A stretch of 64,000 bases of DNA, from the NCBI RefSeq assembly GCF_014324365.1, contig NZ_QEIG01000010.1, positions 124,001 through 188,000 on the forward strand, given 5' to 3'. Shown here piece by piece: positions 26,610 through 35,648 of the stretch. The position numbers and the translations under genes were made by a program. Numbering within the stretch: position 1 is the first letter of the stretch; every line of letters begins with the position of its first letter. This DNA comes from Algoriphagus sp. AK58 (GTDB lineage Bacteria; Bacteroidota; Bacteroidia; Cytophagales; Cyclobacteriaceae). A model generated the notes under the pieces. That model was not told where the DNA came from and made no database searches. It saw only the letters and a program-made list of their open reading frames with translations.

Positions 26610-26993
26610 TTAGGAATAATCGGTGATGGATGAGATTTTTTCGTTTGCAAACCGAAAAATCGATTTCCCCTCAAGGCTAATCTCTTGTCCTTTTTGGATT
26701 CCATTTGGAAAATCCATCGCCGCAATCGCCCAATAGGAAATCTCAACTTCGGTTTCTTCTTCCAAGTGCAGAATTGATTTTATGGTTTGTTTTCGGCTGG
26801 AAAAATAGGCTAATGTCTCCTGAGCTTGCTTTAGTAATGATTCTTTGCCTTGAAGTGAATGGGTTTTTTGTCCCGAGGAATAATTCTCAAACACAACATG
26901 CTCATCCAAAGGCTCCATCATGCCTTCAATTTTCATTTGATTGTACCCATCCAAATAGGATCGAATCAATTTTTCTCTTTCTAAGGGTTCCAT
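26610..26993 (-). CDS. SnoaL/NTF2-like protein
   Basis: Starting at the ATG at 26993 the protein has 127 residues. It has an NTF2-like pattern: an N-terminal helix LIRSYLDGYNQMKIEGMMEPLDEHVVFENYS, then QGKESLLKQAQETLAYFSSRKQTI, then beta strands ending GKSIFRFANEKISSITDYS. This matches SnoaL-like polyketide-cyclase-type folds, where function varies widely. A TTG 12 bp upstream would extend it slightly but overlaps the terminator of thyA. The gene follows thyA on the minus strand; its substrate is unknown. Confidence 0.75.
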   Translation of the reverse strand: MEPLEREKLIRSYLDGYNQMKIEGMMEPLDEHVVFENYSSGQKTHSLQGKESLLKQAQETLAYFSSRKQTIKSILHLEEETEVEISYWAIAAMDFPNGIQKGQEISLEGKSIFRFANEKISSITDYS

Positions 26994-26994
26994 A

Positions 26995-27033
26995 ATAAAA
27001 AACAAAATGGGGCTAAAATACCTTTCAGCCCCA
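26995..27033 (-). terminator. Terminator after thyA, abutting the next start codon
   Basis: TGGGGCT (27008-27014) and AGCCCCA (27027-27033) form a 7-bp stem. Read on the minus strand it is followed by TTTTGTTTTTTA, and the SnoaL-like ATG comes directly after. It probably ends most thyA transcripts. Confidence 0.65.
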
Positions 27034-27046
27034 ATCTCAAATTCCT

Positions 27047-27068
27047 ATGCTGAGCGAAGTCGAAGCAT
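27047..27068. repeat. REP-like short palindrome
   Basis: The 22-bp sequence starting ATGCTGAGCGAAG and ending TCGAAGCAT is an imperfect palindrome of the 'TTCGAC..CGCTCAG' kind that recurs between genes in many Bacteroidota genomes. It lies between the thyA stop and the terminator. Only one copy was seen in this window. Confidence 0.4.
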
Positions 27069-27083
27069 CAAATCTCCAATCCC

Positions 27084-27878
27084 TCATACCGCCACCGGGG
27101 CCTTGATATGCGGATGTGGATCGTAATTGAGTAGTTCGAAGTCCTCGTATTTGAACCCGAAAATATCCTTTACTTCAGGATTGATTTTCATGGTAGGAAG
27201 CGGACGGATATCCCGGCTGAGTTGGAGTTCCGCTTGCTCCAGGTGGTTCAGATACAAATGTGCATCGCCAAAGGTGTGGATAAATTCCCCCGGGTCCAGA
27301 TCACAAACCTGCGCCACCATCATGGTGAATAAGGCATAGGAAGCAATATTGAAGGGAACTCCCAAAAAGACATCTGCACTGCGCTGATAGAGTTGGCAGG
27401 AAAGCTTTCCGTCAGCCACGTAAAACTGGAAAATCGTATGGCAAGGAGGTAGGGCCATGTGATCCACATCGGCTACATTCCAGGCGCTCACGATGTGCCG
27501 ACGGCTGTCTGGCTTGGTTTTGATCTGATGAATCAGGTTTTTGATTTGGTCGATTTCGCCGCCTTTGCCGTCGGGCCAATGTCTCCACTGATAGCCGTAG
27601 ACAGGGCCAAGATCTCCATTTTCATCTGCCCACTCGTCCCAGATGGAAACCCCGTTTTCTTTCAGCCATTTGATGTTGCTGTCTCCTTTGAGGAACCAGA
27701 GCAATTCAATGATGATGGAACGCAGGTGAAGTTTTTTGGTAGTGACCACCGGGAATCCTTCAGCCAGATTGAATCGCATCTGATGTCCAAAGATGGAAAT
27801 GGTCCCAGTGCCGGTTCGGTCAGTTTTCTTAACTCCTTCAGCGAGAATTCGCTTCATCAAATCGTGGTATTGCTGCAT
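27084..27878 (-). CDS. thyA: Thymidylate synthase
   Basis: ThyA methylates dUMP to dTMP with methylenetetrahydrofolate in the cytosol, an essential step for DNA synthesis. The product has 264 residues, the same as E. coli ThyA, and the catalytic cysteine is C146 in [12 protein letters not shown]. Other visible motifs are the arginine-containing loop [33 protein letters not shown], and [15 protein letters not shown]. No dihydrofolate reductase gene is adjacent, although the two often pair. Confidence 0.97.
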   Translation of the reverse strand: MQQYHDLMKRILAEGVKKTDRTGTGTISIFGHQMRFNLAEGFPVVTTKKLHLRSIIIELLWFLKGDSNIKWLKENGVSIWDEWADENGDLGPVYGYQWRHWPDGKGGEIDQIKNLIHQIKTKPDSRRHIVSAWNVADVDHMALPPCHTIFQFYVADGKLSCQLYQRSADVFLGVPFNIASYALFTMMVAQVCDLDPGEFIHTFGDAHLYLNHLEQAELQLSRDIRPLPTMKINPEVKDIFGFKYEDFELLNYDPHPHIKAPVAV

Positions 27879-28001
27879 TTTTTTGGCTTATTTACTTCCA
27901 TGGCAAGTTAAGGAATCGAAGAATTTAAAAAACATTCTTTTCCGATTTGCTCTTTTAAAAATGAGTCAAGGCTGTTTATTCAACCCACAGACATTTACCC
28001 G

Positions 28002-30272
28002 ATGTTCGGAAAATCATCCTCTTATTTTCTTCTCTTTATCAGTGCTTTATTGACTGGATTACTGTTGATTTTCAGGCCTGTCCCCAAGTTTGACTATGAT
28101 TTTGAGCAGTTTTTTCCTCAGGATGACCCGGATTTGTCCTTTTATCGGGGAGTATATGAAAAGAATTTTGGAAGCGATAACGATTACCTTCTTCTCGCAA
28201 TTAGCAATCCGGACGGAGACTGGCTTGACTCTGCTTTCCTTTCTCGCTCAGCAAAGGTCAAAACCGAAATACAATCTCTGAGTGGAGTAGATACCCTAAT
28301 TTCCATTTTTGACCTTCAGATTCCGATCATCAATGCCTTTGGTCTTCAGACTTTTCCGGTTTTGGATTGGTCAAGTGGGGAAAGTATTCAAAGCTCGGCG
28401 GAAAAACTCGACCAGTTTAAAGGTTCTCTGATTGCCCAAGATGGAAGCAGTTTTCTATTTCTGATTCAAAATGATCCAAAGCTAAGTAAGGAAGAAGGAG
28501 ATACCCTTTATGAGCGAATCGTCCTAATCATGGCTCAGAATGGTATTAAGCCACATGCTGTAGCCGGAAAAATTCAGACTCAGCGAGACTTTGTCAGTTT
28601 GATGCAGGAGGAGTTTGGGCTTTTCATAGGGGCTTCTTTGGTGCTGATGTTGCTTGTTCTTTTTTGGGTTTTTCGCAAACCTTGGGGCATTCTGATTCCT
28701 ATTTTGGTTTTGGTTATCGGGATTTTATGGGCCCTTGGCCTGATACTATTGGCCGGAAAGCCGCTCGATATCATGTCGGTCATGCAGCCCACGATATTCC
28801 TTATTGTAGGATTAAGTGCCCTGATCCATTATTTCACCCATCTGATCAAAAAGCTCAAAAAAGGCCTTCCTAAAGAAGAAGCGATTCAGGAGACTTTCAA
28901 GGAACTCACTTTTGCGGTTGCCTTGACGGTTTTTACCACCTCCATGGGCTTTATTTCCTTGTATTTCACTTCCATTCCAGCTTTAAAAGCTTTTGGACTA
29001 TGGACCGGAATCGGGATTTTGGTTTTGTTTTTGGCCATTTTGGCAATAACCCCCGGATTGTTGCATACCTTTCCTCTTACTCAGCCAAAAGATAAACTGC
29101 CTTCCAAAGGTGAACGATTTTTGTCCGGCCTACTCCAAAAAATCATTCTAAGAAGGAAATTGATTGCAGGTTGTTTTTTCTCTATTTCTTTATTGGGATT
29201 GGTGCTTTCCACCCAACTTCAAATCAATGGATACCTATTGGATAATCTCCCTTTAGATCATCCCATTCAAAAGGATTTTGCCTATTTCGATCAATACTAT
29301 GGAGGATCTAATCCATTGGAACTGTATTTGGAAAGGGGATCAGAAATCAAAAATTTGATGGATTTGGAGGCCTTGGCGGAAATAGAGAAAGTGGAAGAAA
29401 AGTTGCGTGAACTTTTTGGAGAGGGAGAATTTATTTCCCCTCTTAGCATAGCCAAAACCTTGAATCAAGCTCAAAATCAAGGGAACCAGAAAGCTTTTGC
29501 TCTTCCATCCCGTGGACAATTTCTTCGGATGCAGCGGTATATCGATCAGGCTCTAAGGCAGGAAGGACCGAAAGTTCTTTCTGAAGATCTTCTTACAGGA
29601 AGGATAAGCGGGCGGGCACCTGACTTGGGAAGTTTGCGAATGGGTGAATTACGTTCCGAACTGCTTGATTTTGTCCAAAAGGAAATAGATCCTCAAATAC
29701 TCAAAGTGAAATGGACAGGTACTGCCCATTTGATTGATCGGGGGCATGAGTCGGTCACTCGACAGATGGCAAAGGGATTGGGAGTGGCTTTTTTGATTGT
29801 CGGATTGATAGCCGGAGCTCTTTTTAAATCTTGGCGGCTGGCATTTATCCTATTGATTCCCAATGTGATTCCTCTGATTTGGATGTGCGGACTGATGTGG
29901 TTGCTGGGAATTGAATTTAAGCTTACTACTGCCATCCTTTTTACAGTGGCCTTTGGGATTGCAGTGGACGACACGATTCACTTTATGTCCAAACTGAAGC
30001 TGGAATTGGCTCAAGGAAAAAATCTCCATTATGCAATCAAAAGGACTTTTATGGAAGCAGGAAGGGCGATCATTTTGACGTCCATTATCTTGGTAGCAGG
30101 GTTTGGACTTTTGATTTTCAGTCGGTTTGGGGTAACTCATTTCACGGGATTGCTGATCAGTTTTTCCCTGATTTTTGCTCTTTTGGCAGATCTTTTTTTG
30201 TTGCCGGTGTTACTTTTTCCCCTGAAAAAAGTCTGGGAGCAGAAGTTCAAAGCTCCATCCCATCCCAGGTAA
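28002..30272 (+). CDS. MMPL/RND-family efflux transporter
   Basis: The protein has 756 residues in two similar halves, each with one N-terminal helix, a periplasmic loop (about 30-200 and 400-590) and a bundle of about five helices. The second bundle contains GIAVDDTIHFMSKLK, where the paired acidic residues in TM4 typify RND proton relays, and the first contains the matching IVGLSALIHYFTHLIKKLK without the acidic pair. This size fits the MMPL/hydrophobe-exporter-3 group of the inner membrane, which moves lipids, hopanoids or hydrophobic compounds. No membrane-fusion protein or outer-membrane factor is nearby. It overlaps the end of the convergent gene by 26 bp. Confidence 0.9.
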   Translation: MFGKSSSYFLLFISALLTGLLLIFRPVPKFDYDFEQFFPQDDPDLSFYRGVYEKNFGSDNDYLLLAISNPDGDWLDSAFLSRSAKVKTEIQSLSGVDTLISIFDLQIPIINAFGLQTFPVLDWSSGESIQSSAEKLDQFKGSLIAQDGSSFLFLIQNDPKLSKEEGDTLYERIVLIMAQNGIKPHAVAGKIQTQRDFVSLMQEEFGLFIGASLVLMLLVLFWVFRKPWGILIPILVLVIGILWALGLILLAGKPLDIMSVMQPTIFLIVGLSALIHYFTHLIKKLKKGLPKEEAIQETFKELTFAVALTVFTTSMGFISLYFTSIPALKAFGLWTGIGILVLFLAILAITPGLLHTFPLTQPKDKLPSKGERFLSGLLQKIILRRKLIAGCFFSISLLGLVLSTQLQINGYLLDNLPLDHPIQKDFAYFDQYYGGSNPLELYLERGSEIKNLMDLEALAEIEKVEEKLRELFGEGEFISPLSIAKTLNQAQNQGNQKAFALPSRGQFLRMQRYIDQALRQEGPKVLSEDLLTGRISGRAPDLGSLRMGELRSELLDFVQKEIDPQILKVKWTGTAHLIDRGHESVTRQMAKGLGVAFLIVGLIAGALFKSWRLAFILLIPNVIPLIWMCGLMWLLGIEFKLTTAILFTVAFGIAVDDTIHFMSKLKLELAQGKNLHYAIKRTFMEAGRAIILTSIILVAGFGLLIFSRFGVTHFTGLLISFSLIFALLADLFLLPVLLFPLKKVWEQKFKAPSHPR

Positions 30273-31290
30273 AGGTTGCTGAAACGGGATAATGGTCAGA
30301 ATAATCTACTTCCCGGTGGGTGTTGAATTGTACAGGGAAAAGACTGGGGGTAGCGAAAATATGGTCAATTCTCAGGAAAAAAAGGACGCGGTTATACGTG
30401 AAGCCAAAGCCTCTCCCTGCGACTTCAAAGGCATTTTTAAGTTTTTGACTCAATTTAAAATACGCATAGGAATACGGAATCTCATTCAAGTCTCCCATTA
30501 GGATCACCGGATGAGGGCTATTGCTGAGGTGCTCAAAAAGTATGGTGAGTTGTTCGTTTCGTTTTAAACTTCCTCGATGAAGTTTTCCAAGAGTCTGCCG
30601 GTAGACTTGCTTGGCTTGGTCATAATTTTCTAAGGCCTCTGCCTGTATCGCCATAGATTCCAAATGCACATTGTAAATTCTAAGGGTATCATTTCCCACC
30701 CTGATGTCGGCAAACATGGCACCGTTGCTTCTTTGGTTGTCAAAAACAAGTCCTTCGTTTACAATGGGGTATCTGGAAAAAATTGCCATCCCCATGAACC
30801 TTTTTTTCTCGTTGCCATCTACGACATGTATGGCGTATTCATAGTCTCCGTCTTTACTGAAAATCTTGACGGCATTTCTGCTCTCAGATGTGTAATCTTG
30901 GTAAAACTCCTGAAAAACCTTGATGTCTGCCGGATGGTCCGCCAGCCAGGGAAATACATTGAGGTCAAGCTCCTCTCTATTTTCTTTTCGATAGAAAAAT
31001 CCATGGGTATTGTAGGTCAAAACTTTTAGCCCCTGAGAATCTTCTTTTTTGGGGTTGATCTGAAAGGTGATTAAAAAAAATTTGTACCCAAGAAGCAGGC
31101 ATGCCAAAGGCAAAAAAGCCAATTTTTTCCAAGCCAAAGCAAGAATCAAAAAAAGGAAAATATTAAATCCTAAAACTACCGGGATCAGAAATGGAAGTAA
31201 GCCCGCATAAGGGAAATTGGCCGGGGAGATAAAAACACTCGAAAAAATAAAAAGCGTAATGACAAATGTTAGCCCGGAGAGGAATTTCAT
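30247..31290 (-). CDS. Endonuclease/exonuclease/phosphatase-family protein, membrane-anchored
   Basis: The protein has 347 residues. Three hydrophobic helices at the N-terminus (about 5-90) anchor it, followed by a full EEP domain: VLTYNTHGFF, KVFQEFY with the metal-binding glutamate, NVHLES, the catalytic MGDLNEIPYSYAY, IDHIFAT, and the final YSDHYPVSATF. The fold cleaves phosphodiesters in nucleic acids, sphingolipids or inositol phosphates. The membrane anchor with an exported-type domain is a common Bacteroidota arrangement, but the substrate is unknown. Confidence 0.88.
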   Translation of the reverse strand: MKFLSGLTFVITLFIFSSVFISPANFPYAGLLPFLIPVVLGFNIFLFLILALAWKKLAFLPLACLLLGYKFFLITFQINPKKEDSQGLKVLTYNTHGFFYRKENREELDLNVFPWLADHPADIKVFQEFYQDYTSESRNAVKIFSKDGDYEYAIHVVDGNEKKRFMGMAIFSRYPIVNEGLVFDNQRSNGAMFADIRVGNDTLRIYNVHLESMAIQAEALENYDQAKQVYRQTLGKLHRGSLKRNEQLTILFEHLSNSPHPVILMGDLNEIPYSYAYFKLSQKLKNAFEVAGRGFGFTYNRVLFFLRIDHIFATPSLFPVQFNTHREVDYSDHYPVSATFTWDGMEL

Positions 31291-31489
31291 GCTGGGTGTT
31301 TTGGTTTGAGAATTTCTAAGCCAAAATCAAAAATGGTGATTTTTTATTCAAAAAATCCCATCCTTTTTTGATTTCAGATTAAAGAACGAACGGTGTCCTA
31401 GATTTGGTTTGGTTATTTGTTATTCAATTTTTTGGATGTTTATAAATTCTATAAAAGGATTTAGCTTCATAAAATCTTACCATTTGCTA

Positions 31490-31497
31490 TAATTTTG
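31490..31497 (+). promoter_or_regulatory. -7 element of the DUF2911 gene
   Basis: TAATTTTG matches TAnnTTTG exactly and ends 34 bp before the start at 31532. No convincing -33 TTTG was found at the standard distance. Confidence 0.4.
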
Positions 31498-31531
31498 CGT
31501 ACTTAACCCAAACAAATCTTTTACTCATCTT

Positions 31532-32098
31532 ATGAAAAAGCGCTATGCATTGTCGATTTGGGCACTTGTATTTTCTTTACTCCTTGCTTGTCAGCCCAAA
31601 TCCAGTGAAACTACTGAAACTTCTTCAGAGCAGCCTGCGGAGGAACCTGTAACCGAGCAGCGTCCAAGTCCTATTGAGACTAAAGAAGGCCAAATCTCAG
31701 GCAAATCCATAAAAGTTCAATATGGATCTCCGGCTGTAAAAGGGAGAACCATTTGGGGAGATTTGGTTCCTTACAATGTAGTATGGAGAACTGGTGCCAA
31801 TGAGGCCACTTTCGTGGATATTCCACAGGATATTGTAGTCGAAGGAAAAAGTTTAGCTGCCGGTAAATATTCTCTTTTTACCATACCAAAAGAAACAGGA
31901 GCATGGACGGTAATTTTTAATTCCGACTGGGATTTGGAGCATGGCCATTTCCAGTATGATGAGAAAAAAGATGTCTTGAGAGTAGAAGTGTCACCGGTAT
32001 GGGAACCTTCCTCTGCAGAAAGACTTTCGATTGATGTTGAAGCACCCGGATTGGTCATCAGATGGGAAAAACTCAAACTCCCAATTACCATCCAATAA
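31532..32098 (+). CDS. DUF2911 lipoprotein
   Basis: The protein has 188 residues and a lipoprotein signal peptide with lipobox LLAC (C20). An acidic Ser/Thr/Glu-rich linker (about 22-52) leads into a DUF2911 domain, with KVQYGSPAVKGRTIWGDLVPYN, VWRTGANEATFVDIPQDI, GKYSLFTIPKE and TVIFNSDWDLEHGHF. DUF2911 proteins are widespread in Bacteroidota and of unknown function. The protein should sit on the periplasmic side of the inner or outer membrane. It is a single-gene unit with its own terminator. Confidence 0.9.
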   Translation: MKKRYALSIWALVFSLLLACQPKSSETTETSSEQPAEEPVTEQRPSPIETKEGQISGKSIKVQYGSPAVKGRTIWGDLVPYNVVWRTGANEATFVDIPQDIVVEGKSLAAGKYSLFTIPKETGAWTVIFNSDWDLEHGHFQYDEKKDVLRVEVSPVWEPSSAERLSIDVEAPGLVIRWEKLKLPITIQ

Positions 32099-32111
32099 TT
32101 TTCCTTAGAAG

Positions 32112-32140
32112 ATCCCTGGGCTAAGTTCAGGGATTTTTTT
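32112..32140 (+). terminator. Intrinsic terminator after the DUF2911 gene
   Basis: ATCCCTG (32112-32118) and CAGGGAT (32128-32134) form a perfect 7-bp stem followed by a run of T residues to 32140. Confidence 0.85.
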
Positions 32141-32228
32141 GTGGATAAATTTCTATTTTTTGTAGCTTCAATCGCTTTTCCCCAAGATTACCCTTTTTGT
32201 TTACCTTGAGATTCCCCTGACAAATTCT

Positions 32229-34643
32229 ATGAAATACGTTTCATTTGTTCTTGTTTTTGCCATTACAGCCACTTTGGCAATCCTAGTTTCAATTCCTTTA
32301 GGCCAGATTCCTCCCTTAGCTCCACTCTTGGATCCCAATCACGGGTTTTGGCAGAATTCCTTCAGTGAGGATCAATTGGCGGAAGAAGAGATTTCCCTTC
32401 AAAATTTATCCTCACCAGTTGAGGTGGTTTATGATGAAAACCTTATTCCTCACATTTTCGCCCAAAATGATGCTGACCTGTATCGTGCCCAAGGGTACAT
32501 TACCGCAAAGCACAGACTTTGGCAAATGGAATTTCAAACCATGGCAGCTGCAGGAAGGATTTCAGAGATTGTGGGGCCGATGGCATTGGAACTGGACCGA
32601 ATGACCCGAAGAAAAGGATTGGCATTTGGCGCCGAGTTGGGTTTGAAATTTCTTCAGGAAAAAGATCCCGAAACTCTGGCCTTGGTAGAGGCTTATGCTG
32701 ATGGGGTGAATCAGTATATCGAACAACTTTCGGACGCCCGTCTTCCTGTAGAATATAAAATTTTGAATTATCGCCCAGAGCCTTGGTCTGCGTACAAATC
32801 CCTTTTGCTCCTTAAATACATGTCAGACATGTTGGTTGGTGACCGGGATTTGGAGTATTCCAATTTGAGAAAAATCCTGGGTGAAGTCGGGCTGAATAGG
32901 TTATATCCGGATTTTCCAAAAGATAATGATCCAGTCATCGAGAAAGAAAGGGTTTGGGACTTCCAACCGCTACCTGTCAGTAAGCCGGATAGCATTCCTT
33001 ATCCTGACGATGCTTTAACTTTGGGTAATTTGCCTCAACCGATCGAGGGGACAGGTTCAAATAACTGGGCAGTAGGCGGAAGTAAGACCAAGAACGGTAA
33101 ACCTATTTTAGCCAACGATCCACACCTGAGCCTAAACTTGCCCTCCCTTTGGTATTCCATGCAGCTGAGTAATCCTGAGCATTCAGTGAAGGGCGCTACT
33201 TTGCCGGGTGCCTTAGGGGTGATCTCTGGTTTCAATGAGCATATCGCCTGGGGAGTCACCAATGCTACCAGAGATACGAGAGATTGGTATAAAATTACTT
33301 TCCAGGATGATACCAGAAAGGCCTATAAATATGGTGCAGAATGGAAGCAAACCGACTTTAGAATTGAGGAGATAAAGATTAAAGGACAACAATCCTATCT
33401 GGATACAGTAGTGTATACCCATTATGGCCCTGTAGTATATGATAGGACGTTTAAAACTGAACGTCAGGATATCAATTTTGCGCTACGTTGGGTAGTCCAT
33501 GAAGGCTCCAATGAGCAGCGTACTTTCCTGACAATGAATAAGGCTAAAAATCACAGTGATTACAATGCTGCCTTGGATCATTATACGGCGCCTGCGCAAA
33601 ACTTTGTATTTGCATCCAAATCGGGAGACATTGCAATGCGGATTCAAGGTAAATTTCCTTTGAAATGGCCCGGTCAGGGCAAGTTCTTGATGGATGGGGC
33701 TGATCCCCGTATGGAATGGCAGGGTTACATTCCCAACGATCAAAATGCCAGTACTTTAAATCCTGCAAGAGGCTTCGTTTCATCTGCCAATCAGCATCCG
33801 GTTGATCCTTCTTACCCTTACTATGTTTTTGATAATTCCTTTGAGCATTACAGAAACCGAAGGTTAAATCGAAGGCTTTCTGAAATGACTCAGATTACCG
33901 TTGATGACATGAAGGCGCTGCAGTTTGATAATTATAATCTTCAAGCCGCGGAGGCACTTCCTGTGATGCTCAATTTATTGGGAACTTACAAAGCAGAATC
34001 TTCAGAGGCAGAGAAATATGTAAAAGAACTTCGAGCATGGGATTTTTTTGCTGATCCTAACAAGAAAGGACAAACCTTGTACTCCATCTGGTTTTCAGAA
34101 ACAGCTGAGAGTATTTGGAGAGATTTGTTGAAAAATGAGATGCCCTTGGTACGTCCCAATAGTTATCAGACCATCGAATTGATGACTTTATTTCCAAATG
34201 ACTCTGTATTTGATATCAAAGAAAGCAACGTGATGGAGACAGCTGCCTATCATGTTCAAGCCGGATTTGATTCCCTCTTGGTAGCCATGAAAAAATGGGA
34301 GGAGGAGGAAGGGGATTATTCCTGGGCGAATTACAAAAAGACCACGATTCAGCATCTAGTTCCCAACTTCAAGTCGTTTTCGGTATCCAATATTTACACT
34401 GGAGGGGCATCCGGAATTTTGAATGCCACTGGAAGCAGGCATGGAGCAAGCTGGAGAATGGTCGTAGAGCTGGGAGATACTATTCAAGCCTTTGGAGTAT
34501 ATCCCGGCGGTCAATCCGGAAATCCGGGGAGTAAATTTTACGATAATTTTATACCGGTTTGGGCAAATGGGGATTACCTGGATTTTAATTTAAGGACTCA
34601 ACAGACTGCAGAAGGGGTCCTTTTCAAAACCATTTTAAAATAG
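32229..34643 (+). CDS. Penicillin acylase-family (Ntn) hydrolase
   Basis: The 804-residue precursor fits the family. A hydrophobic N-terminus (about 1-25) exports it. The predicted self-cleavage and nucleophile site is S277 in GTGSNNWAVGG, which separates the alpha chain (about 30-275) from the beta chain. Other family motifs are AQGYITAKHRLWQMEF, ILANDPHLSLNLPSLWY, GFNEHIAWGVTNA and a closing PGGQSGNPGSKFYDNF. Members cleave amide bonds, including N-acyl homoserine lactones (PvdQ/QuiP) and beta-lactam side chains. The natural substrate here cannot be read; quorum quenching is one option. It is followed 9 bp later by a small membrane-protein gene. Confidence 0.92.
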   Translation: MKYVSFVLVFAITATLAILVSIPLGQIPPLAPLLDPNHGFWQNSFSEDQLAEEEISLQNLSSPVEVVYDENLIPHIFAQNDADLYRAQGYITAKHRLWQMEFQTMAAAGRISEIVGPMALELDRMTRRKGLAFGAELGLKFLQEKDPETLALVEAYADGVNQYIEQLSDARLPVEYKILNYRPEPWSAYKSLLLLKYMSDMLVGDRDLEYSNLRKILGEVGLNRLYPDFPKDNDPVIEKERVWDFQPLPVSKPDSIPYPDDALTLGNLPQPIEGTGSNNWAVGGSKTKNGKPILANDPHLSLNLPSLWYSMQLSNPEHSVKGATLPGALGVISGFNEHIAWGVTNATRDTRDWYKITFQDDTRKAYKYGAEWKQTDFRIEEIKIKGQQSYLDTVVYTHYGPVVYDRTFKTERQDINFALRWVVHEGSNEQRTFLTMNKAKNHSDYNAALDHYTAPAQNFVFASKSGDIAMRIQGKFPLKWPGQGKFLMDGADPRMEWQGYIPNDQNASTLNPARGFVSSANQHPVDPSYPYYVFDNSFEHYRNRRLNRRLSEMTQITVDDMKALQFDNYNLQAAEALPVMLNLLGTYKAESSEAEKYVKELRAWDFFADPNKKGQTLYSIWFSETAESIWRDLLKNEMPLVRPNSYQTIELMTLFPNDSVFDIKESNVMETAAYHVQAGFDSLLVAMKKWEEEEGDYSWANYKKTTIQHLVPNFKSFSVSNIYTGGASGILNATGSRHGASWRMVVELGDTIQAFGVYPGGQSGNPGSKFYDNFIPVWANGDYLDFNLRTQQTAEGVLFKTILK

Positions 34644-34652
34644 ACTGAACTT

Positions 34653-35024
34653 ATGAGATTTATATTTCTGACAGTACTTACGGCATTATTGGTCGTTTTT
34701 TTAAACCCAGTTGCTCCCTTTTGGGCAGTAATGATTGGAATCGGATTGATCAGCGCTCTTTTATATCCCAATGGAATTGGAGGTTTTATGGGAGGTGGAT
34801 TGGGAATGGGGCTGACCTGGCTTGGTCAAAGTATCTATTTGGGCATAGTCACTTCCAGTCCTTTACCTGATCGTATGGGTGAATTGATGGGAATGGGTAC
34901 AGGAATGACCCTAATTGGAATAACAGGTGTTTTGGGCTTTTTTCTGGGGGGATTTAGTGGATGGACTGGTGTTTTATTCCGCAAAGTGCTTCAAAAAGAG
35001 CCAAAAAATATTTATCGCGGATAG
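34653..35024 (+). CDS. Small glycine-rich membrane protein
   Basis: The 123-residue protein is almost entirely hydrophobic, with three or four likely transmembrane helices and many Gly/Met residues (GGFMGGGLGMGL, MGELMGMGTGMTLIGITG). Only the last dozen residues are charged. It starts 9 bp after the penicillin acylase gene and ends before a strong terminator, so the two form one transcript. I do not recognise a family; a small integral-membrane partner is all that can be said. Confidence 0.65.
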   Translation: MRFIFLTVLTALLVVFLNPVAPFWAVMIGIGLISALLYPNGIGGFMGGGLGMGLTWLGQSIYLGIVTSSPLPDRMGELMGMGTGMTLIGITGVLGFFLGGFSGWTGVLFRKVLQKEPKNIYRG

Positions 35025-35040
35025 TAAAGAATCTCTTGAT

Positions 35041-35078
35041 AAATGCTCTTTTTTGAACGAAAAGAGCATTTTTATTTT
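35041..35078 (+). terminator. Intrinsic terminator before the polysaccharide locus
   Basis: AAATGCTCTTTT (35041-35052) and AAAAGAGCATTT (35060-35071) form a perfect 12-bp stem with a 7-nt loop and a T-rich tail. It separates the penicillin acylase unit from the regulator gene. Confidence 0.85.
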
Positions 35079-35114
35079 TGGGTTTTCCTTAAATGAGTAC
35101 CTTTGTTGCTCATT
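35077..35114 (+). promoter_or_regulatory. Promoter and overlapping palindromic operator of the regulator gene
   Basis: TACCTTTG (35098-35105) is an exact TAnnTTTG -7 element, with TTTG 17 nt upstream (35077-35080). Lying over it is a 23-bp palindrome, AATGAGTA-N7-TGCTCATT, at 35092-35114. The same palindrome overlaps the -7 element at 58057-58079, so the operator reading is strong. The start codon of the regulator is 15 bp downstream. Confidence 0.65.
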
Positions 35115-35129
35115 CTAGAAGTATTTTTT

Positions 35130-35648
35130 ATGCTGGAGTCGTTAATTACCTCAAAAACAAGACTGAGGCTTCTGATTAAGTTTTTCGTGAATTCGCAAAA
35201 CCACAGTCATTTACGTGGTCTGGCTGAGGAATTTGGGGAATCCACCAATGCCATTCGCAAAGAGCTCAATAATCTCACTCAGGCGGGAATTCTTATTTCT
35301 CATACAGAGAAGAATAAAATAGAATATAAGGCGAATGAGAAGCATCCTTTCTACACCAATATTCGGGATATCATCCGTAAGCATCTCGGTTTAGACATGC
35401 TGTTGGAGCAGATTTTGGAAAGGATGGGGGAAGTGGAGCAGGTTGTTTTGACCGGTGACCTTGCCAGGGGTAGCGATACCAAAGTGATCGACGTCTTGGT
35501 GACTGGAGACAACCTCAACGATGAATACATTAGTCACCTCACCCGAAGAATTGAACAATTAATCGACCGAAAAGTAATTTTCACCCTAGCGTCCGGAAGG
35601 ATTTCCTCCGGTGGCTTGGTTCTTTTTGACCGTCAGGCAGGAGTTTGA
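35130..35648 (+). CDS. Winged-helix regulator with nucleotidyltransferase-like C-terminal domain
   Basis: The ATG at 35130 is used; an earlier in-frame start would lie inside the operator. The protein has 172 residues. The N-terminal half (about 1-80) is a winged helix: LRLLIKFFVNSQNHSHLRGLAEEFGESTNAIRKELNNLTQAGIL, with a basic wing. The C-terminal part has VVLTGDLARGSDTKVIDVLVTGD, which resembles the start of a minimal nucleotidyltransferase fold with its G-S/D-x-D pattern altered, so it is probably a ligand or partner domain. Similar proteins precede polysaccharide export genes in Bacteroidota. It likely acts on the palindromes at 35092 and 58057. It is followed by the first wza-like gene. 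Confidence 0.8.
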   Translation: MLESLITSKTRLRLLIKFFVNSQNHSHLRGLAEEFGESTNAIRKELNNLTQAGILISHTEKNKIEYKANEKHPFYTNIRDIIRKHLGLDMLLEQILERMGEVEQVVLTGDLARGSDTKVIDVLVTGDNLNDEYISHLTRRIEQLIDRKVIFTLASGRISSGGLVLFDRQAGV

